A stretch of 64,000 nt of DNA, from positions 10,999,648 through 11,063,647 of the forward strand of contig NC_080045.1 in NCBI RefSeq assembly GCF_012489685.1, in the 5' to 3' direction. The translations under genes were made by a program, and so were the position numbers. Below the pieces are notes generated by a model. The model worked only from the letters and a program-made list of their open reading frames with translations. It had not been told where the DNA came from and ran no database searches. Source of the DNA: Lotus japonicus (Eukaryota; Streptophyta; Magnoliopsida; Fabales; Fabaceae). This document shows, one piece after another, positions 1 to 10,776 of this stretch (position 1 is its first letter; each line of letters begins with the position of its first letter).

Positions 1-1751
1 TATTTACACTTTGATTCTAAATAGTTGGATTCATGCACGATGTGCGATCGTAGCTGTATATACACAAACCTCAACTAATTAACACATCAAATGTTGCAAT
101 TTGGCAAATGTTTTAGGTCAGTTTAATATTGTTTTTTGTCCTGGCACAGGGCATATGGTAGCCACTTCGAATGCTACATTTGGGAATTTACAGCACGGGT
201 AATTCTTATATAAAATACTCAAAATGAATGGAAGAATGACACGCTGCACTTTGCCATGTGATCTCCACTCTCTTATTGCCAAACTTATTGAATAAATATA
301 TAACAACTTATCATTCGTTAAAAGAGTGAAAATCATCTTCTTCTTCTTTTTTACTGTTGAGTTAAAATCTTCACGTGATTATATTTGTTATGAGTAAAGG
401 TGAGGAAGACATACTTAAGAGTGATCAAGCAATTAGGAAGGAAAGCGTTTTAGATGAGGACTTTTTTAGTTTGGATTTTACGATTGGTTGTTGTTTACTT
501 TGATGTGTTGTAGTGTGATGACACTTTTAGTGCATGATTGAATTATAAAGCATGATATTGTTGTTGCTGCCATGTGTTTAAATTCTCCATTTACTGTGAT
601 ATTACTTGTCTGTTGACTATATATCGACTATGAAAGCGGAGGGTTTTACGAGCGCCGGCTAAAGGAGATTCTGAGGATACTTTGAAATTGTTATTGTTTT
701 GAAAAGAGAGGTATTCTCAAGAGAAATTACGAAGGGGTGAGGACTTCATTTAAAATTTGTCAAAGTTGCTGAAAGAGAATAAACATATTTTTTATTTATT
801 TATATTAAATGAAAGAAATTAAAGTGTACACATATTTTGTAAATTAAAAGGGAGTTTGCAATGCGAGACTTTTAAAGAATGAAAAGAGTTTTAAAAGGGT
901 TTATGTTAATCAATGGGTTTTGAGAAAAGAAAAATGAAACTAGAAGAGACTTGGTCACTCGGAGCGGACTGCAACTGTTGTGGTGTAAAGCTTGGTCACA
1001 TGGAGTGGAGTGCTGCCGTTGGTGATGTGGAAACCGAACCCAGAGTCGTGATTTTGGTGTGATTATTTTTAGTCATAAACCCAGACTCTAGAGAGGGTGC
1101 TTCCATTTGTTTGGCTAACCATGAATTCATATCATGCATGCATACATTTTTACAGGATGCTGGACTGGTCATGCTAGAGGACAATGGGGTGGTTGTGCCT
1201 TTAACTATTGATGACCGAGTAGTTATCAACTAGGTGACATTCACTAGTCAGAGGTCGACGATAGAGCACTTATCAGAATGACTGAGTGTTGTCCCGTCTC
1301 AATCATGTGTTGGAGTTATATCCAAATCTTGTTGAACATTTGATTGCACGAGCATGACATGCGTATAGAGTAACTTGTAGATTATTGACTAAGGATGGTG
1401 AATGTATATGCTTATATGATTTATGATGAGCTGTGATAAAATGATTACATATGATTGTGATAACATGATAATATGTCATCTGATGAGATCTAGTTGCCTG
1501 TTTGGAATGTTTAGTTTTATGTTTGATCTTGTGTTGCTTATTGTCCTATGATGAACTGCCCTCGCATTTCCTTCTCTGTGGATGTATCTTGGGTGTCTCC
1601 ACCAGATCATGACGAGTCCAGAAGCGGAGACTAGGAACATGACGTATCTTGCCCCTGGATGGTATAGATGGATCAAGGCGACTGAGCGGACGTATATTGA
1701 ATCAAAGGATCTAGCATGGACCTCCGCTTCTTTAGGTTGATCCCAAGGGTG
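1..1751. repeat. Gene-free, decayed repeat DNA (gypsy LTR-like)
   Basis: No open frame here looks like a gene. Around 950-1260 there are repeated phrases of the type ggtcac..ggag.gga.tgc..c.gttg, and around 1560-1740 a GC-richer stretch. I associate such wording with long plant Ty3/gypsy LTRs, but the match is from memory and no LTR ends are visible. The Sirevirus at 1757 is inserted into this sequence, and the interrupted text (ggtggaggc / catttgacgac) resumes at 12161. Confidence 0.4.
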
Positions 1752-1756
1752 GAGGC

Positions 1757-3135
1757 TGTTAAGTTCAAACGTGTTACAACGTGTTTCAATCTAATTTTGA
1801 TCCTAACAATTTTTATAAATACTTTTCTCTACTAAAATCTAATTCCAGATGTTAATGACATTTTTCAGGAAATATATATTATAAGGTCACATGCTTCAAC
1901 GTATATGTCTAAGCCTTATAAGGAAAAAGAAGGTTACGCAAGATATGACCGCATCGTCCAATAAACGAGGAAGACACTTATGCTGTATCGTTTCATGCCA
2001 CGTCATACCTCAGAATTTCAGAAGAAGCCTTTGAGCGGGAAAGTCAAAATTGTATCTCAACTATTTGCCCCATGCTTTAGTCAGAAGGAAACTAATCCGG
2101 TCACGTGCAAACTGATTTACCTTTTAAGAGAGAAGTCTCGATGACCAATGAAAAGGAAAAAGGACAACACGTCAACATCACTTTTCCAAAATGTCTCTCT
2201 TCTGCAAAGTAGCCCAAAGCTATCACCACCTACTAGCTGACAAAGTACACCTTTTTGGCTAAAGGATAGCTTTGAACAGCAGCATGCATTTAATGAAGCT
2301 ATCAACCGGAGATTTGAATCAACGGTTGGATGACACTCACAACGGCTACAAACAACGGCCAGATTTTGTGTCTCAACGGCTACACAACTAGCAAGATCAT
2401 ATATAAAGGACATATCTGAAGATTGAAGAAGAGGAGTGACGAGAAAAATTTATTGCAAGAAAAGAAAGAACTCGGAGCAATTACTCCAAACATTCTTCAA
2501 AGCATTAAAAGCTCACAGCAGATTTCCTAAGAGTCAAATCCGATCTCATACCTCTGCTAAATCAAGAGAGAATACCAAACCTTAAAAGAGTCAAACCTCT
2601 TCTCTTACTTCTCTCTTAGATTCTGAACTCTTGTGTGTTCCAACGTCCTTTCAGAACCCAAAACACTTGAGAGTTCCAGTGCCATAAATTGTCTACACCA
2701 ACTCTTTTGAGAAGAGATTTCTTGTAGAGCCAAACAATCTTGTTGATTGTAGGAGGAGTCCTGTACAATACTTGGAGAAGTCCGTGATAATACTAGGAGG
2801 AGTCCTGTACAATACTTGGAGAAGTCCGTGATAATACTTGGAGAAGTCCTGTCTAATACTTGTATTGGAGAAGTCCTTGATACTTGCTAGTGAAAATCTT
2901 GGTGGTGGCCAAGTACTGGACGTAGCCCAATCGTTTAGGGTGAACCAGTATAAATTCCTGTGTGCTGATCGTTCTGCTTTATTTACTTACTTCCGCTGCA
3001 CTAAACGGTTTTTGAAAAGTCACCAGAACAGTTTTCTTAAGAACTTATCTTCTTTTCATAAACCATAGTTTTAACAAGTAATTTTTAAGAACACAATTCA
3101 AACCCCCCTTTCTTGTGTTACTTATTTACATATCA
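1757..3135 (+). repeat. 5' LTR of the Sirevirus
   Basis: Starts TG and ends CA. It matches 10777-12155 over its full 1379 bp with about 7 substitutions and no length change. Near its 3' end is a short internal tandem repeat (2751-2880) built on the phrase ggagaagtcc / ggaggagtcc..aatact. A CACGTG palindrome lies at 2102-2107. The R-U5 part should begin shortly after the TATA box at 2400. Confidence 0.95.
2400..2407 (+). promoter_or_regulatory. Probable TATA box of the 5' LTR promoter
   Basis: TATATAAA in the middle of the LTR, where the U3/R boundary of a copia LTR is expected. The same motif is at 11420-11427 in the 3' LTR. Transcription would start roughly 25-35 bp downstream. Confidence 0.6.
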
Positions 3136-3137
3136 AT

Positions 3138-3149
3138 TGGCATCAGAGC
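3138..3149 (+). promoter_or_regulatory. Primer binding site (initiator tRNA-Met type)
   Basis: TGGCATCAGAGC starts two bases after the 5' LTR. It is one base away from TGGTATCAGAGC, the usual complement to the 3' end of plant initiator methionine tRNA that primes minus-strand synthesis in copia elements. Confidence 0.85.
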
Positions 3150-3194
3150 TTAGGCTCTAGAACTAACATCTTAACAGGTGTAGAGTAAAGATCC

Positions 3195-4958
3195 ATGGCA
3201 GAAGATCAAGCTATCGCTACGGGCTCATCCACCAACAAGCCTCCTTTCTTTGATGGAACCGAATATCCCTACTGGAAGACGCACATGCAACTTTTCATAG
3301 AATCCTCAAGCTACAAGTTGTGGGATATCATTGAAAATGGCAACATCGTCTATAAAGATGACGCTGGTGAACCCATCAAGAAAGATCAGCTGACAGAAGC
3401 TCAACGCAAAGACTATCAACTCAATTCAAAGGCAAAACTATTTCTCTTATGTGCCTTAAGCAAAGCTCAGCTGGACAAAGTTGATGGACTCGCAACTGCC
3501 AAAGAAGTATGGGAAGCTCTAGGGCTTGCCTATGAAGGTACAGCAAATGTACGTCAAGCCAAAGTAAGTTTACTAGTGGCTGAATATGAAACCTTCAAAA
3601 TGAAGGAAAATGAAACCATTGATGAAATGTTCGCAAGATTTCAAACCATTATCAATGGTCTTCGAAATCTCGATCGCACATACGCACACATTGATCAAAT
3701 CACGAAAATACTGAGGTGCCTTCCTAAAAGATGGAGACCCAAAGTTACTGCTATCCAAGAAGCAAGAGATCTTAGCACACTAAAACTTGAAGATCTCCTG
3801 GGATCTCTGAAGGTTCATGAGATTGAACTTTCTCAAGATGAAAGCCTAAAGAAGCAGAAAAGCATCGCCTTCAAAGCTAACATCTCCAAGAACAGTCAGA
3901 CGAAAGAAATGTCTGATGAAGAAGATTCCTCATAAGAACTGTCCGATGAAGAGCAAGCACTGTTCAACAGAAAGTTCAAAAAGATGTGGATCAAACAACA
4001 AAGAGGAAAAGGCCTGAAGAAGGACAACAAAAGAGAATCAAGTCAGAAAAAGAAATCCTTTCCACACAAAGGTGAAAGCACCTCAACTGCAGACAAAAGC
4101 AACATTACATGTTTCGAATGCAAAAAGCCAGGTCACATCAAACCAGACTGTCCTAGACTAGCAAAAAAGCCTGTCAGGAAACCATTCTACAAGAAGAAGA
4201 AAGCTCTAGTAACTGGCTGGGATGATTCTGAGAACAACTCTGAAGATGACGAGGAAGAAGAAGATGAAGAATCTCTATTCGCTCTCATGGCTTCAGTAGA
4301 TGGATCAGATGATGATGAAGATGATGAGGTAAGATCTGAAAACCTTGAAGAAGAGTTTAATGAACTGCTTGAACATTCTTACACTTTATCTGAAAAATAC
4401 AAGAACCTGAAGAAACAGTTTTCCAAGTTGCAAAAAGAACATGAGAAAGTTTTAAAAGAAAAAGATTCCATTATTCATGAAAATGAGTTTTTAAAGAAAC
4501 AAGACTCCACAATGGAAGTATCTGCTTTAAAGAAAAGAATCAAAGTTTTGATTGATGATTTATCTACTTTCACAATAGGGCATGACAACTTAGTTAAACT
4601 ATGTGGAAACAGTAGAGACTTATATGATAAAAGTGGTCTGGGTTTTGACAGCAGTGAACCGTCTAATGAAACTATGTCTGATATATCGTTTACTTCTTCT
4701 ATTGATAGTGAATCTAAATTTGTTGTGAACTGTTCAATAGAAAGGGAAGGAAAGAAAATCTTCTATGAGAAGAAGATTCCTCCCAAGCGTGCAACTAACC
4801 CTATAGGACCCAAGAAAATCTGGGTACCTAAGAAATCAATAATTCTTGTTGCAGATTTACTTAACAGAACGAAGGAAACGCCAACAATGGTACCTGGACA
4901 GTGGATGCTCGCGTCATATGACGGGAGAAAAGTCTATGTTCCCCAAGATTCAAGTTAG
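3195..4958 (+). pseudogene. gag: Sirevirus gag, interrupted by an in-frame stop
   Basis: This encodes the structural protein that packages the element RNA. The first open part (3195-3935) starts MAEDQAIATG and contains the copia gag segment with the FDGTEYPYWK signature near residues 20-30. A TAA at 3933-3935 stops it, but the same frame reopens and carries lysine-rich sequence. It then has a CCHC zinc knuckle (CFECKKPGHIKPDC, about 4111-4152), an acidic stretch and a coiled-coil-like stretch. The frame ends at 4958, just after the protease frame has begun one base out of register. Start chosen: first ATG after the primer binding site with a good context. One point mutation explains the split, so I call it a single broken gag. 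Confidence 0.88.
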
Positions 4959-5214
4959 ATCTGATGGTGGATTTGTAACCTTTGGTAGAAATCAAAAAGG
5001 ATTCATTGTTGGAGAAGGTACTGTTGGGTAGCTAGTGTTTCTGGAAAAAGATTTTGTTTTGTCATTATCGATGACTACACAAGATTCTGTTGGGTCTACT
5101 TCCTAAGAAGCAAGGATGAAACATTCCAAGCATTCAAGATCTTCAGCAAAAGAGTTCAAAATGAAAAGGGCTACTGCATCACAGCCATTCGCAGTGACAG
5201 AGAGGAGAGTTTGT
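4846..5214 (+). pseudogene. Protease and integrase fragments, frameshifted and internally deleted
   Basis: In the +1 frame, 4846-5031 carries the aspartic protease core (WYLDSGCSRHMTG, about 4888-4926) and stops. The sequence then jumps within a few bases to the middle of the integrase core: VIIDDYTRFCWVYF around 5060-5105 holds the first catalytic aspartate. The usual distal protease part and the HHCC zinc-binding GAG-pre-integrase domain are missing, a loss of probably several hundred bases around 5030. A one-base deletion near 5200, in the Asp-containing RSD motif, throws integrase out of frame before it resumes at 5213. Protease and integrase are thus both non-functional in this copy. Confidence 0.85.
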
Positions 5215-7507
5215 GAATGAAGATTTTGAAAATTTCTGTACACAAGAAGGTATCAGCCATCAGTTCTCAGCTCCAAGGACACCACAGCAAAACGGTGTAG
5301 CTGAACGAAAAAACAGATCACTTCAAGAAATGGCAAGGACAATGCTCAGTGAAACTTCCCTACCAAAGTATTTCTGGGCTGAAGCTATTGAAACTGCATG
5401 CTACATTCAGAATAGAATATCTATGCGACCCATGTTGAAAAAGACTCTATATGAACTATGGAAAGATAGAAAGCCTACTGTATCGTACTTTCATCCATTT
5501 GGATGCAAGTGTTACATTCTCAACACCAAGGACAACATCGGAAAATTTGACAATAAGTCTGATCAAGGAATTCTCCTTGGATATTCTTCTCACTCCAAAG
5601 CCTATAGAGTTTACAACTCAAGAACAAAAGTTGTTGAAGAATCTATCAATGTCAAGTTCGATGATAGTTCAATCAAGGCCGTTGATCGTTTAGAAAGAGA
5701 TTTTCTCAATCTAGACCTATCAGATCATGATGAAGCAGATGACGACACAACAAGAGCTCAACCATCAGAATCAGTTCATGAAGATCAATCTCCGTCACCT
5801 CCTGGTACTATTCCTGAACAGTCTGACCAAGTCATGACTTCAAGCGGAATCTCACTTCCAAAGGAGTGGAAGTACATAAGTGATCATCCACCAGAGCAAA
5901 TCATTGGAAGTGTATCAGAAAGAGTAAAGACCAGATCAGCATTCAGAGAAGAATCAAACAGCGCATTCATCTCGGAGATTGAACCAAAGAACGTTGAAGA
6001 GGCTCTACAAGATGAAGGATGGATTCTGGCTATGCAAGAAGAACTAAATCAATTTGAAAGAAGTCAAGTATGGACCCTAGTTCCAAGACCAACTGGAAAA
6101 TCTATCATTGGTACTAAATGGGTCTTCAGAAACAAGATGGATGAAAATGGGAAAGTCACTAGAAACAAAGCGAGACTAGTAGCACAAGGTTACAACCAAC
6201 AAGAAGGAATTGACTACACTGAAACGTTCGCACCAGTTGCAAGAATTGAAGCAATAAGGATACTCCTAGCTTTTGCATGTCAGCACTCCATCAAGCTATA
6301 TCAAATGGATGTCAAAAGCGCCTTTCTGAACGGAGTAATTGAAGAGGAAGTCTATGTGAAGCAACCTCCAGGCTTTGAAGTACCATCCACTCCAGACTAC
6401 GTGTATAGGTTGAAGAAAGCTCTGTACGGTTTAAAACAAGCCCCAAGGGCTTGGTATGATCGTCTAAGCAACTTTCTCATGAAGAATGGTTTTTCAAGAG
6501 GAAAGATTGACAACACCCTCTTCAGGAAGCAATTGAAGGACGACTACATCCTTGTACAATTGTATGTTGATGATATCATCTTCGGTGCAACCAGCGATAA
6601 ACTGTGTAAAGAATTTTCTACTCTCATGCAAAGTGAATTTGAAATGAGTATGATGGGAGAACTGAAATTCTTTCTGGGACTTCAAATCAAGCAAGAGAAA
6701 GACAAGATCTTCATACATCAGTCCAAGTACATAAAGGATATGCTCAAGAAATACAACATGCACAAGTCAAATGAGATGAGTACTCCTATGTATCCCAACA
6801 CTGTTCTGGACAAAAGTGATGAAAGCTCACCAGTTGACCCAACATCGTACAGAGGGATGATTGGTTCACTTCTTTATTTAACGTCCAGCAGACCAGACAT
6901 AATGTTTAGTGTTTGTCTATGTGCAAGGTTTCAGGTAAACCCACAGCAATCTCATCTTAGTGCTGTTAAGCGAATCTTTAGATATTTAATTGGTACTGCT
7001 AATCTTGGTCTATTATATGAGAAAGGTGAAGATTTCAGGTTGAAAGGATTTTGTGATGCGGATTATGCTGGTGATCGAGTTGAACGGAAAAGCACTAGTG
7101 GAGGATGTCACTTTCTGGGAAACTGTTTAGTATCCTGGACAAGTAAACGTCAAAGCACTATTTCCTTATCCACTGCTGAAGCTGAATATGTGGCAGCAAG
7201 TTCTTGTTGTACACAACTCCTATGGATAAAGCATCAACTTGAGGATTACAACATTCATGAAAACAAGATACCTCTTTTATGTGATAACACAAGTGCCATC
7301 AATATTGCCAAGAATCCAGTTCAGCATTCAAGAACAAAGCACATTGAGATCAAACATCATTTCATTAGAGATCTTGTGGCAAAGGGAAACATTGATATAT
7401 CTCATATACACACAGAAGATCAACTTGCTGACATACTCACGAAACCTCTTTTAGAAGGCAAATTCTCAGATCTAAGAACAAGGATAAATATGCACTCTGC
7501 TCAATAA
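5213..7507 (+). CDS. pol: Sirevirus pol: integrase end, reverse transcriptase, RNase H
   Basis: A 764-residue open frame. Residues 1-45 continue the integrase core, with [18 protein letters not shown] containing the catalytic glutamate. Residues about 295-540 are the copia reverse transcriptase (RVT_2), with [20 protein letters not shown] and the catalytic YVDD at about residue 450. Residues about 600-750 are RNase H, with [16 protein letters not shown] and [13 protein letters not shown], ending in the usual ADILTKPL. The ATG at 5213 is only the first methionine after a frameshift, not a natural start; in an intact element this is one polyprotein with protease and integrase. RT and RNase H look intact. 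Confidence 0.92.
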   Translation: MNEDFENFCTQEGISHQFSAPRTPQQNGVAERKNRSLQEMARTMLSETSLPKYFWAEAIETACYIQNRISMRPMLKKTLYELWKDRKPTVSYFHPFGCKCYILNTKDNIGKFDNKSDQGILLGYSSHSKAYRVYNSRTKVVEESINVKFDDSSIKAVDRLERDFLNLDLSDHDEADDDTTRAQPSESVHEDQSPSPPGTIPEQSDQVMTSSGISLPKEWKYISDHPPEQIIGSVSERVKTRSAFREESNSAFISEIEPKNVEEALQDEGWILAMQEELNQFERSQVWTLVPRPTGKSIIGTKWVFRNKMDENGKVTRNKARLVAQGYNQQEGIDYTETFAPVARIEAIRILLAFACQHSIKLYQMDVKSAFLNGVIEEEVYVKQPPGFEVPSTPDYVYRLKKALYGLKQAPRAWYDRLSNFLMKNGFSRGKIDNTLFRKQLKDDYILVQLYVDDIIFGATSDKLCKEFSTLMQSEFEMSMMGELKFFLGLQIKQEKDKIFIHQSKYIKDMLKKYNMHKSNEMSTPMYPNTVLDKSDESSPVDPTSYRGMIGSLLYLTSSRPDIMFSVCLCARFQVNPQQSHLSAVKRIFRYLIGTANLGLLYEKGEDFRLKGFCDADYAGDRVERKSTSGGCHFLGNCLVSWTSKRQSTISLSTAEAEYVAASSCCTQLLWIKHQLEDYNIHENKIPLLCDNTSAINIAKNPVQHSRTKHIEIKHHFIRDLVAKGNIDISHIHTEDQLADILTKPLLEGKFSDLRTRINMHSAQ

Positions 7508-7999
7508 AAGGTATGGAAACAAAGGTTTCTATTTTGCAGGTTTCGCTCTTCGAAGAACATCCGCACTGTTCTGTCTCCTCACTATTCAACCAGTAGATCA
7601 AATCGTTCAACAACTCTTCGTTCAATGAAGTTGCTCTCAGGAAATCTATATCGTTTGGTTAACAGCTGGCAAAGACATTGTTTAGTTCAACGCATCATTA
7701 CTCTTGCACGTGCTACAACAGTGAACTTTGAAAGGTCTCATCACATTAAATGCGAAGCAGTTATCTCCCTTACTTTTAACGCGCGTGGTCTCAACTGCCC
7801 AATTGTTTAATAGTTTCCCTCTCATAAAAAGAAAACCGCCATCTGCACACCACCCAAAACTGCCATTCCTTATTCCAAATCAAATATATCGAAAAGATTT
7901 CCTTCTCTCTCTTTCACCTCACTTCATTTGACATTTACTCTCTCTCTCTTCCAAGTAAAGAAACCCTAAGCCTTCTCTGCAACTTCCTCTCATTCCCAA
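7508..7999 (+). other. Spacer between pol and the third ORF
   Basis: About 490 bp of untranslated sequence after the pol stop. It ends in a pyrimidine-rich tract (7900-7990, ctctctctctcttcc) directly before the third ORF. I see no recognisable gene. A CT-rich leader before ORF3 may matter for its expression, for example as a 3' splice site, but no acceptor can be assigned. Confidence 0.5.
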
Positions 8000-10381
8000 A
8001 TGGCCGGAGTTCTTGCTACCTCTTCCAAAGCCCCTTCCAAATCTAAGGCCCCATCCAAGAAAGGTGGTAAAACACCTTACTCTGCTGAAGAAATGGAGAT
8101 CATCCAGAGGAGATCAGAGAGGATCAACCGCCAACGCTCTGTTCAACTCAAGGAGGTTGGAGCCGTGAAAACTGAGAAACTGGGTGACAACTCTCTTGTG
8201 TCCCCAAGGTACTTTGATCTGAAGGTGTTTGCCTTCGTGAAGATGGCTGGGCTTGCAGACTTAATTTATCAGGACTGGGAGACGGTGTACACCATGGCTC
8301 AGCGCGAGGTGTATGTGCCTTTGGTAAAGGAATTCTATGACTGTGCCGTTGTGATAAATCACAGACAAGTCATTAAGTCCAAAGTAAATGACAAGATCAT
8401 CTCAGTGACTCTCAACGACATGGCTGAAGCACTGAATGTGAAGTTGGAAGTTGGTGAAAAATATTCCCCAAATTGGTTTGCGAAAGTTAATGACTGGAAG
8501 TGCATTTGGAAGAACCAAGAGGAACCACTGACTGTGGAAGTGGGCAATCTCATTGATGAGGTAAAGTTCAACAATGCTGTGATTAGCAAGGTTGTCTTAC
8601 CAAAGGATGGTGCAAGAAATTATGTAAATGCGCATGCAAGGTACGCACTGTACAAGATCTTGAAAAGAGTGAAAATTAACCCTGCACACTTGATGTGGAA
8701 CTACTTGATCAACTATCTGGAGAAAAGCCAAGGATACCTTCCTTTTGGCTCGCTGCTGACCGTTATTTTCGAGAAGAAAGGTATTATCAAAGAGTTTCTG
8801 GAATCAGAGGATCGCTTGAATGAAGATGTGATCTTTCCTTCACCGATCAGACTGGGAGATGTGAGCAAGATGAACATTCCCTTTGATGCCTCTGATGTTC
8901 CTGAAGAATACTTGCCCAGAACAAGGAAAAACACCAGAGGAAAAGAAAAGGTATCTGATGAACAAACTGTCCAGACAAGGAAGAAAAATCTGACAGAACT
9001 GTCTGATGTGTCAAAGAAGGAACCGTTCAAGAGAATCGTTCCTGCAGCTCTCCGCATCGCACCGTTCCCTGAGGATGAGGAAGAACAGTCCGTTCGAATC
9101 AAGATTGTGAAGAGTGGTGAACCATTGCATTCTCAATCCAACCCCATCGCTTCAAGAACCAGATCAGGAAAAGGCTCTCCGCCTGTCAAGAATGCTGAAC
9201 CCAAAAAGCTAAAGAGATTGAGGAAGCAATTTGAAGAATCTCAAGTCACTGTTGAACCACAACCTGCATGTCAGCAAAGGAAGATTTTCTCTGCTGAACC
9301 TGAGGAGCCCTTCTTTGATGAGGACATTGTTCTTCACACAAGGTTAGCAAACTCTCTCTTACCTTATCAAGAAATTCCTTCTGAAATGTCCAACAAAGAA
9401 TTTCTGGATTCACTGTTTGTTGACAATACTCAAACACCACACTCATCTCCAACACATTCACAACACCACACTGAACCATTGCCAAAACTCCCACCAAACA
9501 CAAACCTCAATGAACCCTTGACTGAAACAACAAATGAACCACTCACATCTCAACCAAACTCTACCATGAACACTGTTTTCATCACTGACCAAACTGCCGT
9601 TGCACAAGAGAATGCCTCTGCATTCCAACTTGTTCAATCTTTGCCTAAGTCATTGATTGCCGATGAGCATATGACTTCTACTCTCAGACCGTTCACGAAA
9701 GCAAGCACTAAGAAGGCAAGCAGATCCGGTACTGTTCTCTATTTTTCTCAAGCAAGAAAGAGGCGCCTTCAGACGCTAGTGTCCTCTGCTATCCAATGCA
9801 GACGCACCTTGAGGACTACCAAGGGATCGTTCAAAAGCTACCTGAACCTTCTGGCAAGAAAGATTGACAAGTCTTCAAGCAATCAGCTCACTGCTACATG
9901 GAAACGACAAGAGGGTGACAACTACTTGTTCCAACTTCACGCTTGCAAAGTTCCTGATCCAGAGTTCTGGAAATTGAGTGTCTCTGAGGGATATGTTGGT
10001 ACTCTGCCATATTCTCTCATGAATCGGACCTCCGCGCTCTCACTGAAATTTGGAACTTGGGTGTTTGTACTCCTACCCACTCACATTCCTGAAGTTGTTT
10101 CTCATTCTGAGAAAGCCCACACTGAAAAAGGAAAGGAGAAGATGCTTGAAGAAGCAGATGATACAGAGTCACAAATGAACAGTTCTGCTGATGGAAAAGA
10201 AGAAGATGAATCTGAGGGACTTCAAGCTGATTTCAAGACTGAAGGTGGAAGCTCAAGTGCTCAAGTCTTGGCGACTCAATTTGTCACCAGAGAAGACTTT
10301 GAAGACCACCGTGACCACATCAACCAGCAGTTCATGACCCTTGCCCAGAAGATCGATCAGCTGCTGACACGCTTTGGCTAA
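8000..10381 (+). CDS. Sirevirus third ORF (envelope-like position), 793 aa
   Basis: A long intact ORF between pol and the 3' LTR, the place of the env-like gene of SIRE1-type elements. It begins MAGVLATSSKAPSKSKAPSK, a basic Ser/Lys-rich N-terminus without a convincing signal peptide. Residues about 70-280 (from PRYFDLKVFAF to the segment around NYLEKSQGYLPFGSLLTV) resemble the globular domain seen in many plant retroelement ORFs annotated as putative plant transposon protein. Residues about 300-560 are low-complexity and Pro/Thr/Glu-rich. The C-terminus (from about residue 755, FVTREDFEDHRDHINQQF) looks like a short amphipathic coiled coil. I see no clear transmembrane span, so calling it an envelope protein rests on position only. 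It stayed open while gag and integrase broke. Confidence 0.85.
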   Translation: MAGVLATSSKAPSKSKAPSKKGGKTPYSAEEMEIIQRRSERINRQRSVQLKEVGAVKTEKLGDNSLVSPRYFDLKVFAFVKMAGLADLIYQDWETVYTMAQREVYVPLVKEFYDCAVVINHRQVIKSKVNDKIISVTLNDMAEALNVKLEVGEKYSPNWFAKVNDWKCIWKNQEEPLTVEVGNLIDEVKFNNAVISKVVLPKDGARNYVNAHARYALYKILKRVKINPAHLMWNYLINYLEKSQGYLPFGSLLTVIFEKKGIIKEFLESEDRLNEDVIFPSPIRLGDVSKMNIPFDASDVPEEYLPRTRKNTRGKEKVSDEQTVQTRKKNLTELSDVSKKEPFKRIVPAALRIAPFPEDEEEQSVRIKIVKSGEPLHSQSNPIASRTRSGKGSPPVKNAEPKKLKRLRKQFEESQVTVEPQPACQQRKIFSAEPEEPFFDEDIVLHTRLANSLLPYQEIPSEMSNKEFLDSLFVDNTQTPHSSPTHSQHHTEPLPKLPPNTNLNEPLTETTNEPLTSQPNSTMNTVFITDQTAVAQENASAFQLVQSLPKSLIADEHMTSTLRPFTKASTKKASRSGTVLYFSQARKRRLQTLVSSAIQCRRTLRTTKGSFKSYLNLLARKIDKSSSNQLTATWKRQEGDNYLFQLHACKVPDPEFWKLSVSEGYVGTLPYSLMNRTSALSLKFGTWVFVLLPTHIPEVVSHSEKAHTEKGKEKMLEEADDTESQMNSSADGKEEDESEGLQADFKTEGGSSSAQVLATQFVTREDFEDHRDHINQQFMTLAQKIDQLLTRFG

Positions 10382-10561
10382 TGGCCAACTCTCTATCCTG
10401 AACAATTCGCATTTACTTTTATGTTTTCAGACAATTGTTCACTGATTATGCATATTTTATCGTTCCATCATGCTTATCGTTTTATAACTAACGTTTGCCA
10501 TGTTTACTATGCATATTATACCTTTCTACTACTTTCTTTTCCCTTTCTTTTTAATAATGCC

Positions 10562-10775
10562 AAAGGGGGAGAAAATAGGAATTAGGAATTATAGAAAAGT
10601 TTAAGATCAAGTTCAAGTTTGTTTCCTTAACCTAACACCGAAGTTTTACCCAATTTAGGGGGAGCATATTTTTTTTTAAACTTTTATCATACCCAATTTA
10701 GGGGGAGCATAAATTCTTTTTACTCTTGATCATTATCCTTTTCAATAAAAATTGTCATTATCAAAAAGGGGGAGA
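10562..10775 (+). promoter_or_regulatory. Array of four polypurine tracts before the 3' LTR
   Basis: Four copies of a GGGGGAG core are present: aaagggggagaaaa (10562-10575), agggggag (10657-10664), agggggag (10700-10707) and aaaaagggggaga (10763-10775). The last ends one base before the 3' LTR and is the functional plus-strand primer by position. The two middle copies lie in a perfect 20-bp direct repeat (10648-10667, 10691-10710). Multiplied polypurine tracts are a known Sirevirus trait. Confidence 0.9.
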
Positions 10776-10776
10776 T

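Noticed and set aside
2117..2413. 98-codon reverse-strand frame present twice (also at 11137-11433)
   Set aside because: It lies in the two LTR copies; its repetition reflects the LTRs, and it overlaps the promoter.
8000..10381. Integrated virus envelope gene
   Set aside because: Flanked by Sirevirus pol and a 3' LTR with a matching 5' LTR; it is the element's own third ORF.
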